Below are positions 1-7,367 of a stretch of 11,539 nucleotides of DNA, piece after piece. Both the position numbers and the translations under genes were made by a program. The notes beneath the pieces are model-generated. The model saw only the letters and a program-made list of their open reading frames with translations, had not been told where the DNA came from and searched no databases. The DNA comes from Thermoleophilia bacterium (GTDB lineage Bacteria > Actinomycetota > Thermoleophilia > Gaiellales > SKUG01), in the NCBI GenBank assembly GCA_020438525.1, contig JAGQUL010000068.1:1744-13282 (forward strand). Direction: 5' to 3'. Each line of letters begins with the position of its first letter. The stretch's first letter is position 1.

Positions 1-2
1 CG

Positions 3-890
3 CTAGGCGTTGCCGGCGGCGAGCGCGCGCTCCCGGAGCGCACGCGCCGCGTCGAGGTCCTCGCGGCGCGGCCCGTCGCCGTCGCCCGGAACCTCGAGGT
101 ACGCGCCCAGGTCGGCGAAGCGCGGGTGGGCGAGGAACGTGCCGAGCCCGTCGCCGATCAGGCCATCGCCGATGTTGTCGTGTCGGTCACGGTTCGACCC
201 GAGCGGGGTCTTCGAGTCGTTGAGGTGCAGTGCGCGCAGGCGCTCGATCCCGATCGCGTCGTCGAGCTCGTCCAGCCGCGCGTCGAGCACGCTTCGGTCG
301 GTCACGTCCACGCCGCTCGCCCACCAGTGGCAGCTGTCGATGCAGACGCCGAGACGCTCGTCGTCGTCCGCCGCATGGATGATCGCAGCGAGCTCGCCGA
401 TGTCGCGGCCGATCGTGCCGCCTGCTCCCGCGGTGTTCTCGAGCAGCAGGTACGGCGTGCTCGAACCGGACTTCGCGGCCTCGGCCTCGCCGGCGGCGAT
501 CGCGCGCAGGCAGGCCTTGGCGATCCGGCCGATGCACGCTTCGAGCGTGTCTGCCGCGCCCTTGTGCGAGCCCGGGTGGAAGATCACGGCGTCGAGCCCG
601 AGCCGGGCACCCTGCACCATCGTGTTGTCGAGCGCCGCGGCACCCTTCTCCCACAGCTCCGGATCGTCCGAGGCGACATTGATCAGGTAGATCGCGTGCG
701 CCACCGCACCCTGCAGGTGCTCCGCGCGCAGCTCGCGAAAGCGCAGGACGTTCTCGTCCTTGTGGTTGACGGGGCGCCACATGCGCGGGCTCTGCACGAA
801 CACCTGCACGGCATCCGCGCCGATCGCCACGGCCCGTTCGACCGCCTTGTCGATGCCGCCGCTGGAGGAGACGTGTGCGCCGAAGAACAT
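3..890 (-). CDS. nfo: Endonuclease IV (apurinic/apyrimidinic endonuclease)
   Basis: Cleaves the DNA backbone 5' of abasic sites and removes blocked 3' ends in base excision repair; cytoplasmic. The 295 residues form one AP-endonuclease-2 TIM barrel starting MFFGAHVSSSGGI, close to the family's usual 280-290. All nine expected tri-zinc ligands are visible by motif: H65 (VAHAIYLIN), H105 (FHPGSHK), E151 (LLENTAG), D185 and H188 (CIDSCH), H222 (LHLNDSK), D235 and H237 (RDRHDNIG) and E266 (YLEVPG). The ATG at 888-890 has no Shine-Dalgarno, but TAGTAT ends 6 bases before it, suggesting a leaderless transcript. It lies 37 bases downstream of the unknown gene at 928-1527 on the same strand. The stop is only two bases from the window edge, so the gene is complete. 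Confidence 0.97.
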   Translation of the reverse strand: MFFGAHVSSSGGIDKAVERAVAIGADAVQVFVQSPRMWRPVNHKDENVLRFRELRAEHLQGAVAHAIYLINVASDDPELWEKGAAALDNTMVQGARLGLDAVIFHPGSHKGAADTLEACIGRIAKACLRAIAAGEAEAAKSGSSTPYLLLENTAGAGGTIGRDIGELAAIIHAADDDERLGVCIDSCHWWASGVDVTDRSVLDARLDELDDAIGIERLRALHLNDSKTPLGSNRDRHDNIGDGLIGDGLGTFLAHPRFADLGAYLEVPGDGDGPRREDLDAARALRERALAAGNA

Positions 891-896
891 GCGGCG

Positions 897-902
897 ATAC
901 TA
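897..902 (-). promoter_or_regulatory. Candidate -10 element for leaderless nfo
   Basis: On the minus strand TAGTAT (first T, second A and last T all match the -10 consensus) is followed by six bases and then the nfo ATG. Transcription would therefore begin at or next to the start codon. No convincing -35 hexamer is seen at 16-18 bases. Inferred from spacing only. Confidence 0.35.
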
Positions 903-927
903 CGCCGCGGCGCGGGAGTTCCGCATG

Positions 928-1527
928 TCAGTGCCGGTTTCCGTCAGTGTGATGCGAAACATCATCGGCGGGCACCGGGCGGCCCGCGAGGTACCACGAG
1001 TCCGGTGGATCGAGGTCCTCGTAGTCGCCGCGCAGCGTCGATTCGAGCTGTCGCTGGGCGGCCTGTGCGTCGCGCAGGCTCGCGGGCCACTGCGACCACG
1101 GCACGATGTAGCGCTCGCGATTCCCCGATTCCCGACGCAGGAGGATCTCGTAGGTGTCGGGATCACGCGGCAGGCGATCGGTGACCGGTACCGCGAACGT
1201 CGACAGCTCCGGAAGGGCCTGCTCGAGCGCAGCGGTCAGGTTCGCGACTCCGGCAAGCACGTCGGCGCGTGCCGCGTCCGGATCGACGCCGCTTCGCACG
1301 ACCGACGGCAGCGACTGCCACATCGACCAGGGATTTCCACGTCCGCCGGGCCACGACAGGGTACCGTCGACCAGCGTCACCTGAGATGGAACCTTGGCAT
1401 CGAACCGGATGTTGGAAAGCGCATAGGGCTCGTCCGCGATGCGCAGTGGTCCGCGCGTCTCGAGCAGCAGCCACGCAATGGGGTCGGTGGTGCCGAGCGG
1501 TATCGGGGTGGTCGAGGCGATGTCCAT
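928..1527 (-). CDS. Unrecognised 199-residue protein
   Basis: I do not recognise this protein. From the ATG at 1525-1527 (MDIASTTPIPLG) it has 199 residues, rich in Pro, Trp, Asp and Arg, with no signal peptide, membrane helix, cysteine pair or catalytic motif that I can name. The C-terminal third is charged and ends in a polar tail (SHHTDGNRH). An in-frame ATG further upstream (1683) would extend it by 52 residues into gltX and is rejected; the chosen start has an AGGGA about 12 bases upstream and a possible -10 (TATGCT) at 1567-1572. It is divergent from gltX and sits 37 bases upstream of nfo on the same strand, so the two could be co-transcribed. Coding is supported by an uninterrupted frame and protein-like composition, not by homology. 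Confidence 0.7.
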   Translation of the reverse strand: MDIASTTPIPLGTTDPIAWLLLETRGPLRIADEPYALSNIRFDAKVPSQVTLVDGTLSWPGGRGNPWSMWQSLPSVVRSGVDPDAARADVLAGVANLTAALEQALPELSTFAVPVTDRLPRDPDTYEILLRRESGNRERYIVPWSQWPASLRDAQAAQRQLESTLRGDYEDLDPPDSWYLAGRPVPADDVSHHTDGNRH

Positions 1528-1566
1528 GATTCCGGCGGGTCCCTGATTCGTGGGCGAGACGCGCCG

Positions 1567-1572
1567 AGCATA
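1567..1572 (-). promoter_or_regulatory. Candidate -10 of the unknown 199-residue gene
   Basis: The minus strand reads TATGCT here, 39 bases before the ATG at 1527, which would leave a leader of about 30 bases containing an AGGGA ribosome-binding site. No good -35 is seen. It would share the 1528-1636 spacer with the divergent gltX promoter. Confidence 0.25.
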
Positions 1573-1601
1573 CGTGATCGGCCCTGTGCAGCCGCGAGGA
1601 G

Positions 1602-1629
1602 CTTCAATTCGCGACGGTCCCGGTATCCT
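1602..1629 (+). promoter_or_regulatory. Candidate leaderless promoter of gltX
   Basis: TATCCT at 1624-1629 ends seven bases before the gltX ATG at 1637, placing the expected transcript start on or beside the A of the ATG. A weak -35 (CTTCAA, 1602-1607) lies 16 bases upstream. The bases just before the ATG (CTCACCGCC) carry no Shine-Dalgarno, which fits a leaderless mRNA. Inferred from pattern only. Confidence 0.35.
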
Positions 1630-1636
1630 CACCGCC

Positions 1637-3130
1637 ATGACCACACCCGTCCGAGTTCGATTCGCACCCAGCCCGACCGGCACGCTGCACCTGGGCAGCG
1701 CGCGATCGGCCCTCTACAACTGGCTGTACGCGCGCCACTTCGGCGAGCAGGGCACGTACGTGCTGCGCGTGGAGGACACCGACACCGCTCGCTCCACGCC
1801 GGAGCACGTCGAGCAGGCGCTGCGCGTGTTCCGGTGGCTCGGGCTCGACTGGGACGAGGGTCCCGGCGTCGAGGGGCCGTACGGTCCGTACTACCAGTCG
1901 CAGCGCGGCGAGCTCTACCGCGACGCGCTCGCCACGCTTCGCGAATCCGGCGCTGCCTACCCGTGCTTCTGCACGAGGGAGGAGCTCGACCTGGACCGGG
2001 CACGCGCCGAGGCCGAGAAGCGGCCGAGCGTGTACGTGGGGCGATGCCGTTCGATCGACCCGAGCGAGGCGCAGCGACGCATCGATGCCGGCGACTCGCA
2101 CGTGATCCGCTTCCGTGTGCCCGACGACGGCACGACCGTGGTGCACGACCTGGTGCTCGGCGACACCGAGTTCGAGAACGCGCTGATCGGCGACTTCGTG
2201 ATCGCGCGCGCCGACGGCTCGCCGCTCTACAACTTCGCGAACGTGATCGACGACTCGCAGATGCGGATCACGCACGTGATCCGCGGCAACGATCACGTGT
2301 CCAACACCCCGAAGCAGATCCTCATCTACGAGGCGCTCGGTGCGACGGTGCCGGCGTTCGCGCACCTGCCGATGGTGCTCGGCCCTGATGGGGCCAAGCT
2401 CAGCAAGCGTCGCCACCACACGAGCACGATCGAGGAGCTCGCTGCCGGCGGGTATGCGCCGGCCGCGGTGCGCAACGGCATCGCGCTGGTCGGCTGGAGC
2501 AAGGACGGCGAGACCGAGCTGATGTCGACGCAGGAGCTGATCGACGCGTTCGACGTCGCGCGCGTGAAGAAGGCATCCGCGCAGGTCGACTACGGCAAGC
2601 TCGAGCACATCAACGGCGAGCACCTGCGCGCGATGAGCGTGGAGGAGTGGGCCGCCGGCTTCGAGGCGTGGCGCCGCGACTGGCTTCCTGCGGACGACCA
2701 CCTGCACGCGGCTGCGCACGTGCTCGCTGGTTCCGAGGCGGCGGCGCTCGTCCAGGAGAAGTGCACGACGTGGGGCGAGGTGCCGCAGTACCTCGGCTTC
2801 CTGCTCGACCCGTTCACGATGAGCGACGAGGCATGGAAGCGGCTGCAGAAGACCGGCGACGTGGGCGTGCAGGTGCTTGACCACGTAATCCCGTCGCTCG
2901 AGGCGCTCACGGCGTGGGAGCTCGAGCCGCTCGAGGCGGCGCTGCGCGGCGCGTGCGACGAGCTCGAGCTCAAGCCCGGCAAGGTGTTCGCGCCGATTCG
3001 CTTTGCGGCGACCGGCCAGACGATCGCGCCCGGGCTGTGGGAAAGCCTGCACGTGCTCGGCCGTGATCGCGCACTCGAGCGCCTGCGCGCCGGCCGCGAT
3101 CGGCTCGCCGCCACGCTCGCCAACGCCTGA
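1637..3130 (+). CDS. gltX: Glutamyl-tRNA synthetase
   Basis: Charges tRNA(Glu) with glutamate using ATP; cytoplasmic class I aminoacyl-tRNA synthetase. The 497-residue protein begins MTTPVRVRFAPSPTGTLHLG; the HIGH signature is HLGS (18-21) and the KMSKS loop is KLSKR (254-258). The catalytic core includes LRVEDTDTARS and the VIRGNDHVSNTPKQ segment (214-227), followed by the helical anticodon-binding region. C110, C112 and C137 reproduce the CxCx24C spacing of the zinc-binding insertion known from E. coli, but the expected fourth ligand position is Ser (S139). The ATG at 1637 is chosen because the family signature starts nine residues later; the longer frame from 1550 is upstream of the promoter-like sequence. 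Whether it also charges tRNA(Gln) cannot be told without alignment of the anticodon-binding residues and a search for gatCAB or glnS. Confidence 0.97.
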   Translation: MTTPVRVRFAPSPTGTLHLGSARSALYNWLYARHFGEQGTYVLRVEDTDTARSTPEHVEQALRVFRWLGLDWDEGPGVEGPYGPYYQSQRGELYRDALATLRESGAAYPCFCTREELDLDRARAEAEKRPSVYVGRCRSIDPSEAQRRIDAGDSHVIRFRVPDDGTTVVHDLVLGDTEFENALIGDFVIARADGSPLYNFANVIDDSQMRITHVIRGNDHVSNTPKQILIYEALGATVPAFAHLPMVLGPDGAKLSKRRHHTSTIEELAAGGYAPAAVRNGIALVGWSKDGETELMSTQELIDAFDVARVKKASAQVDYGKLEHINGEHLRAMSVEEWAAGFEAWRRDWLPADDHLHAAAHVLAGSEAAALVQEKCTTWGEVPQYLGFLLDPFTMSDEAWKRLQKTGDVGVQVLDHVIPSLEALTAWELEPLEAALRGACDELELKPGKVFAPIRFAATGQTIAPGLWESLHVLGRDRALERLRAGRDRLAATLANA

Positions 3131-3171
3131 GGGCGGGGTGTGCAACATCGCCGCGGCGTGAGCCGATCTAT

Positions 3172-3189
3172 GGGCGTGGACGCACGCCC
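3172..3189 (+). terminator. Hairpin between gltX and the M4-like protease gene
   Basis: GGGCGT (3172-3177) and ACGCCC (3184-3189) form a perfect 6-bp stem with a 6-base loop, 41 bases after the gltX stop. There is no T-run after it, so it is at best a weak or factor-dependent terminator, or part of the leader of the next gene. Confidence 0.25.
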
Positions 3190-3225
3190 TGGACCGGCGT
3201 GCCTGAACGTGGGACGGCAAGCTCG

Positions 3226-4260
3226 ATGAACCTTGGACGACTCGTGGGCGGCGCAGCGCTGCTCGGCGGCAGCGCAGCCATCGGCGGCGCGATCTCGTAC
3301 GGCGCGATCACCAAGGCGGGTGAGTCGGACGGCGGCACGAGCAATGCACTGCTCGGCATGATGGGCGGCAGCTCGATCGTTGCAGGCGGCGCCGGCGGGA
3401 TGCTCGGCTGGCAGGCCACCCGCTTCGGTGGGGGCAGCTGGGCGCCCGGAATCGCCAAGCTGCTCACGATCCCGGCAGGCGTGGCCGGCGCGATGCTCGG
3501 CGGCACGCTCGCACGGGCCGGGCTGCGCGATCGGCACAAGGCCGAGTACGACGCCCAGGAGCAGAAGATCGACCAGATCATGGGTGCGACCCAGGATGCC
3601 CTGCGCGCCGCCGGCGCGAACGAGGACATGATCACACGCGTGCGCGAGAGCTACGACCGCTCGTTCTTCAACGCGGCCTACAAGCCGCCGCGCGGCCCGT
3701 TCGGCAACGACATCACCGTCGGCCGCGAGCCCGACACCGGCCAGTCGCTGGCGATCGACGACGTGATCGCCCACGAGTTCGGCCACAAGGTGCTCCACGC
3801 GTACGAGCCCGAGCTGCTCAGCACGAAGGGCGACGGACAGTCGATCCACGAATCGTTCGGCGACACGGTGGCGATGCTCGTCGATCGCGACGACTGGCTG
3901 CTCGGCGAGGATGCGATCGAGGGCGGCCTGCGCTCGTTCTCGAACCCGGAGGATCGCGGCGCCGTGAGCGGCGGCGTGGTCAAGTCCGCGCCGATCACGA
4001 AGGAGCAGCTCAAGTCGTCGACCGAGGAGCATCTCGGCGCGGGCGTGGGCAACAAGGCGGCGTGGCGGATCGGCTCGCAGCTCGGTCGCGATGCGATGGG
4101 GAAGATCTACATCCACGCACTCGAGAAGTACGACCTGCCCAAGGGCGCCACCTACGACGACTACGCGAAGATCCTCCGTGACTCCGCCGTCGACCTCTAC
4201 GGAGCCGGCAGCCACGAGGCAGCGGTCGTCGACGACGCCTGGACCCAGGCCGGCTACTGA
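3226..4260 (+). CDS. Thermolysin-like (M4) zinc metalloprotease with glycine-rich membrane-like N-terminus
   Basis: Probably hydrolyses peptide bonds with a single zinc; substrate unknown. Counting 344 residues from the ATG at 3226, HEFGH is at 183-187 (zinc ligands H183 and H187, catalytic E184). The third ligand E209 with D213 lies in HESFGD, and H269 in HLGAGVGNKAAW aligns position by position with the transition-state His of thermolysin. The C-terminus (DLYGAGSHE, then VDDAWTQAGY) is typical of M4. There is no signal peptide, FTP or PepSY propeptide. Instead residues 6-28, 40-62 and 76-100 are Gly/Ala-rich hydrophobic stretches resembling glycine-zipper membrane segments, followed by a charged helix (about 101-145). 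A GTG at 3199 would add nine residues; neither start has a decisive ribosome-binding site. Alternatives are a phage-tail or minor-protease lineage of M4, or an inactive homologue, but the key residues are present. Confidence 0.85.
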   Translation: MNLGRLVGGAALLGGSAAIGGAISYGAITKAGESDGGTSNALLGMMGGSSIVAGGAGGMLGWQATRFGGGSWAPGIAKLLTIPAGVAGAMLGGTLARAGLRDRHKAEYDAQEQKIDQIMGATQDALRAAGANEDMITRVRESYDRSFFNAAYKPPRGPFGNDITVGREPDTGQSLAIDDVIAHEFGHKVLHAYEPELLSTKGDGQSIHESFGDTVAMLVDRDDWLLGEDAIEGGLRSFSNPEDRGAVSGGVVKSAPITKEQLKSSTEEHLGAGVGNKAAWRIGSQLGRDAMGKIYIHALEKYDLPKGATYDDYAKILRDSAVDLYGAGSHEAAVVDDAWTQAGY

Positions 4261-4431
4261 GGCATGCAACGGGCGTCGCGAATGCCGTGACGCTCGCCGC
4301 ACACATGGGCGCGTACGACGGTAGCTCGTGTTTTCCTTCAGGTGGCGCGGGGAACCAACGCTGCAGCGCCGGACGTTCCTTCGATCGGGATCGCCGTCGC
4401 TCGTGTCCATGCCGCCCGGGAGCACGACTGC
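4261..4431. other. Spacer between protease and HD-GYP genes
   Basis: This 171-base stretch has no convincing gene. Immediately after the protease stop, GGCAT (4261-4265) and ATGCC (4282-4286) could pair as a weak stem. A GTG at 4342 opens the HD-GYP frame early but is preceded by no better ribosome-binding site than the GTG at 4432. No clear promoter is seen, so co-transcription with the protease gene on the same strand is possible. Confidence 0.4.
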
Positions 4432-6801
4432 GTGAGCGACTCCGAACCGACGAACCCGTTCGATGCGCAGCTCGTTCGCCTCGAGCGGCACGCCGGCAGG
4501 ATCTTCGCAGCGGGTGCGCTCGTCGCCGGCAACATCATCGTCGTGGCGATGCTGGACCACTTCTACGGGATCGGCGTGATCGCCCCGCTGCTCACGATCG
4601 GGCTCGCAGTCGCGATGTTCGGCCTGCTGCACCGCAGCGTCGCGCGGATGATGCGCGGCGCGCTCGGCGCCGCTCGCCGCGAGGCACAGGTCTCGCGCCA
4701 GATGATGCTCGCCGTGGAGCAGCTCGGCGCCGAGGGCGCGGGCACACGCGGCACGATCGAGGCGCTCGCCGCGAGCGCACAGGGAGCCGGACTCGAGGTC
4801 TACGTCTGGGACGACGCCGAGCGATCGCTCTGGTCGCCCGTCTACGGTGACCAGACCTCGCTCTCCGCCACCGAGGCACGCCGCCTGCACGTCGCGCTCT
4901 CCAGCCGTCGCGCGCTGCGGATCGCCGACGGGTCCGAGCCCGGCGGCGCGATCCCGCTGGGCATCGCCGCTCGCGCCGGCTCCCACTCGCTCGTCGTGGC
5001 ACCGATGTGGTCGGGCGACGAGTTCCACGGCCTGGTCCTGCGCCGGTACCCGGGCGCACGCGAGCTTCGCCGCTCCACCGACGACGGGCTCGTCGCCGCG
5101 CTCGCCGCGCTGGGTGCCGTGGCGATCAGCAAGGCAGCCGTGGTGGACCGCGAGCAGCAACGCGCCCGCGACAACGAGCTGCTGCTCCGCAGCGTCCACG
5201 CCGCCAGCGAATCACGCCAGCGCGACCGGCTCGTCGACCACGTCCAGCAGGCCGCGGAAGCGATCCGCTCCGATCGCGCCGCGCTGCTGGCGCTCGATGC
5301 CGGCAGGCTCCGCCTCGTCGGCGCCGTGGGCATCAAGCGCCTCGACGCCAGCGGCGCCGGCACGATCCGCCTGCGATCCCACCTCGCCGAGCTCGCACAC
5401 CACGCGGGCAGCGAGCCGTTCAGCGTCCTGCTCGACGATCTCGACGAGCCGTCGCGCATCGTGCTCGATCGCCTCGGATTCGGGCCGCAGCTCGTGCTCC
5501 AGGGCCTGCGTGACTCCAACGGGCTCGTCGGCATGATCGTGCTGGATCCGCCGTCGACCGGGCTCGCGGGCGACGCCTCCAACCTGCTCGCCGCGGTCGG
5601 CCGCCAGGCCTCCAACGCGATCGAGCGCACCCGGATGCTCCGCTCGATCCGCAAGCGCAGCCGCCACCTCGCCTGCACGCCCAAGCTCGCACGCAGCCTC
5701 ACCGGCCAGCGCGATCCGGAGGCGATCGCTCGAATCGCCGCTCGCGAGCTCCACGAAGGATTCGGCTTCGGACGCGTCACGATCGCGCTCACCAGCGCAG
5801 GCGCCGGAGCCCACGGCACGGCACAGGGCGACGACGACCTGCACATCGTGGCGTCGGCCGGAGCGATCTCTGCCGCCAACGTCTCCGCAGGCGACGCGGC
5901 GCCGAAGGCCTGCACCGACGCGATCCGCGAGTGCGTCAGGACCGGCCGTCCCTACGTCGCGGTCGCAGGCGACCTCGACGTCGACGAGCGCGACCACGTC
6001 CCCGAGGACACCGACGCCCCGGCGGACTGCCGTGGCCGCATCCTCGTTCCGATCTCCGGTCGCGACCGCGTCGTCGTCGGTGCGATCGCCGTGTACGAGC
6101 GCGACCCGGACCTGCTCGGCGAGGACGACCTGCACATGCTCGAGACGATCGCCGACCAGCTCGGCGGCACGATCGAGCAGGCCGGGCTGTTCACCTCGCT
6201 CGAGCGCTCCTACTTCGAGACCGTCGAGGCGCTCAGCTCCGCGCTCGAGGCCAAGGACGCCTACACGCTCGACCACGCCCGCTCGATCACCGACATGAGC
6301 GCCGACGTGGGTCGCCGGCTCGGCATGCGCGAGGCGGAGATCCGCGACCTCAAGCTCGGCGCGCTGCTGCACGACATCGGCAAGATCGGCGTGCCGACCG
6401 AGATCCTGTCCAAGCCCGGCCCGCTCACCGACGACGAGTTCGAGGTGATGAAGGAGCACACGGTGATCGGCGAGCGCATCATCGCCGACGTCGAGTTCCT
6501 GCAGGGCGTGCGCCCGCTCGTGCTGCACGAGCACGAGCGCTGGGACGGGCGCGGCTATCCGCACCAGCTCAAGGGCGAGGAGATCCCGCTTGGCGCGCGC
6601 ATCATCTTCGTCTGCGACTCCTGGCACGCGATGACCAGCGATCGCCCCTATCGCAAGGCGCTCCCCGATGCAGAGGCGCTGCGCCGCCTGCGCGCCGGTG
6701 CCGGCTCGCAGTTCGATCCCGCCGTGGTCGAGGCGTTCTGCGACCTCATGGAGCAGGAGTCGTTCGCGGCCGCGGACGCCGGCGCACACGCCCCGGCCTG
6801 A
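4432..6801 (+). CDS. Membrane protein with GAF-like regions and C-terminal HD-GYP domain (putative cyclic-di-GMP phosphodiesterase)
   Basis: Likely senses a signal through GAF domains and hydrolyses cyclic-di-GMP. In the 789-residue protein, two membrane helices (about 24-41 and 47-67) are followed by a coiled linker, three GAF-like regions (about 105-235, 260-400, 425-585; the boundaries are estimates) and an HD-GYP domain (595-775). Visible HD-GYP residues are E606, H615, H647-D648 with K651 (LLHDIGK), H676, the block HEHERWDGRGYP (699-710), D729 (VCDSWHAMTSDRPYR) and SQFDP (759-763). The usual HHE triad is EHE here: one metal-binding His is Glu (E700). Start: the GTG at 4432 has GGGAG nine bases upstream and gives a short polar N-terminus before the first helix; the GTG at 4342 would add 30 residues. 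It follows the protease gene by 171 bases and converges on the receiver gene. Confidence 0.92.
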   Translation: MSDSEPTNPFDAQLVRLERHAGRIFAAGALVAGNIIVVAMLDHFYGIGVIAPLLTIGLAVAMFGLLHRSVARMMRGALGAARREAQVSRQMMLAVEQLGAEGAGTRGTIEALAASAQGAGLEVYVWDDAERSLWSPVYGDQTSLSATEARRLHVALSSRRALRIADGSEPGGAIPLGIAARAGSHSLVVAPMWSGDEFHGLVLRRYPGARELRRSTDDGLVAALAALGAVAISKAAVVDREQQRARDNELLLRSVHAASESRQRDRLVDHVQQAAEAIRSDRAALLALDAGRLRLVGAVGIKRLDASGAGTIRLRSHLAELAHHAGSEPFSVLLDDLDEPSRIVLDRLGFGPQLVLQGLRDSNGLVGMIVLDPPSTGLAGDASNLLAAVGRQASNAIERTRMLRSIRKRSRHLACTPKLARSLTGQRDPEAIARIAARELHEGFGFGRVTIALTSAGAGAHGTAQGDDDLHIVASAGAISAANVSAGDAAPKACTDAIRECVRTGRPYVAVAGDLDVDERDHVPEDTDAPADCRGRILVPISGRDRVVVGAIAVYERDPDLLGEDDLHMLETIADQLGGTIEQAGLFTSLERSYFETVEALSSALEAKDAYTLDHARSITDMSADVGRRLGMREAEIRDLKLGALLHDIGKIGVPTEILSKPGPLTDDEFEVMKEHTVIGERIIADVEFLQGVRPLVLHEHERWDGRGYPHQLKGEEIPLGARIIFVCDSWHAMTSDRPYRKALPDAEALRRLRAGAGSQFDPAVVEAFCDLMEQESFAAADAGAHAPA

Positions 6802-6814
6802 CGACGCGGTCGTC
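6800..6814. terminator. Hairpin between convergent HD-GYP and receiver genes
   Basis: GACGAC (6800-6805) and GTCGTC (6809-6814) are perfect arms around GCG, starting inside the HD-GYP stop codon. The stem lies within the 27-base gap between the two convergent stops and could end transcripts from both sides, but no T-tract follows on either strand. Confidence 0.3.
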
Positions 6815-6828
6815 GTCGCCAATCCCAG

Positions 6829-7236
6829 TCAGGAGTCGCGGTGCAGGAGCTCGGCGAGCCCGTCGAGCAGGCCCTTGGGATCGCCGTCCTTGCTGAACAC
6901 CGCATCGGCGCCTGCGAGCCGTGCACGCTCGAGCGTGTCGTCGTCGGTCCACCCGGTGAACAGCGCGATCTTCGCGCGTGGCGCCGCGGCGCGCACGTCC
7001 TGGACCAGCTCGATGCCGTCGCGATCGGGCAGCGTCACGTCGAGCAGCACCACGTCCACGCCGGCGTCGCCCGCCGCCACGATCGCCGCCAGTGCGTCCT
7101 CGCCGCTGCCCGCCGCGCCGACGAGGTCGAATCGCGCGTCGAGCGACGTGGTGACCTCGAGGAGCGTGCGGATGCCCTCGTCGTCGTCGACGACGAGCAC
7201 GCGCAGCTTCGAGCCGATGTCATCGGTCGTGGGCAT
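6829..7236 (-). CDS. Stand-alone receiver-domain response regulator
   Basis: A 135-residue CheY-like receiver with no output domain. The acidic pocket D17-D19 (VLVVDDDE), phosphoacceptor D66 (VVLLDVTLP), switch Thr T94 (LFTGWTD) and invariant Lys K116 (VFSKDGDP) are all present, so phosphotransfer should work. It would act by protein-protein interaction, for example on the neighbouring HD-GYP protein, with which its gene is convergent (27 bases apart); that partnership is inference. The ATG at 7234-7236 is the first in frame before the receiver fold; no Shine-Dalgarno is visible, and a folded leader lies 40 bases upstream. The same frame stays open to 8310 only because thiL and its neighbour shadow it. 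No sensor kinase with a phosphoacceptor His is present in the window. Confidence 0.93.
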   Translation of the reverse strand: MPTTDDIGSKLRVLVVDDDEGIRTLLEVTTSLDARFDLVGAAGSGEDALAAIVAAGDAGVDVVLLDVTLPDRDGIELVQDVRAAAPRAKIALFTGWTDDDTLERARLAGADAVFSKDGDPKGLLDGLAELLHRDS

Positions 7237-7367
7237 GCATGCATCATCGTGCTTCGGCGCGACGAACTCGAATCCGGGTTTCCACCTGCAACTCGCTGAG
7301 TCTCCGGAAACCTTCGATTTCGTGAAATGGTAGGAAGGTCCTGTAGCGATGCGCCAGCGTTCGCTTC
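7237..7367 (-). promoter_or_regulatory. Structured upstream region of the receiver gene
   Basis: This 131-base spacer holds no gene but several inverted repeats. ACCTTC (7310-7315) pairs with GAAGGT (7334-7339), enclosing ATTTC (7317-7321) and GAAAT (7324-7328). GGTTTCC (7277-7283) pairs with GGAAACC (7306-7312), enclosing ACTC (7291-7294) and GAGT (7298-7301). The two outer stems share bases 7310-7312 and so exclude each other, as in attenuators or riboswitches. On the minus strand the 7334-7310 side is transcribed first and could instead serve as a terminator for the gene ending at 7368. No known riboswitch consensus (GEMM, TPP, cobalamin) is recognised. Confidence 0.4.

Noticed and set aside
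1604..3220. 538-codon minus-strand frame opposite gltX
   Set aside because: Arg/His/Val-rich antisense shadow of a well-supported synthetase gene.
2590..5199. 869-codon open frame on the minus strand
   Set aside because: It lies opposite gltX, the protease gene and the HD-GYP gene, is dominated by Arg/Ala/His, and has no domain; it is a high-GC antisense shadow.
7237..7367. Cyclic-di-GMP (GEMM) riboswitch, suggested by the nearby HD-GYP gene
   Set aside because: The conserved GEMM core around GGGACGCAAAGC is absent on both strands.
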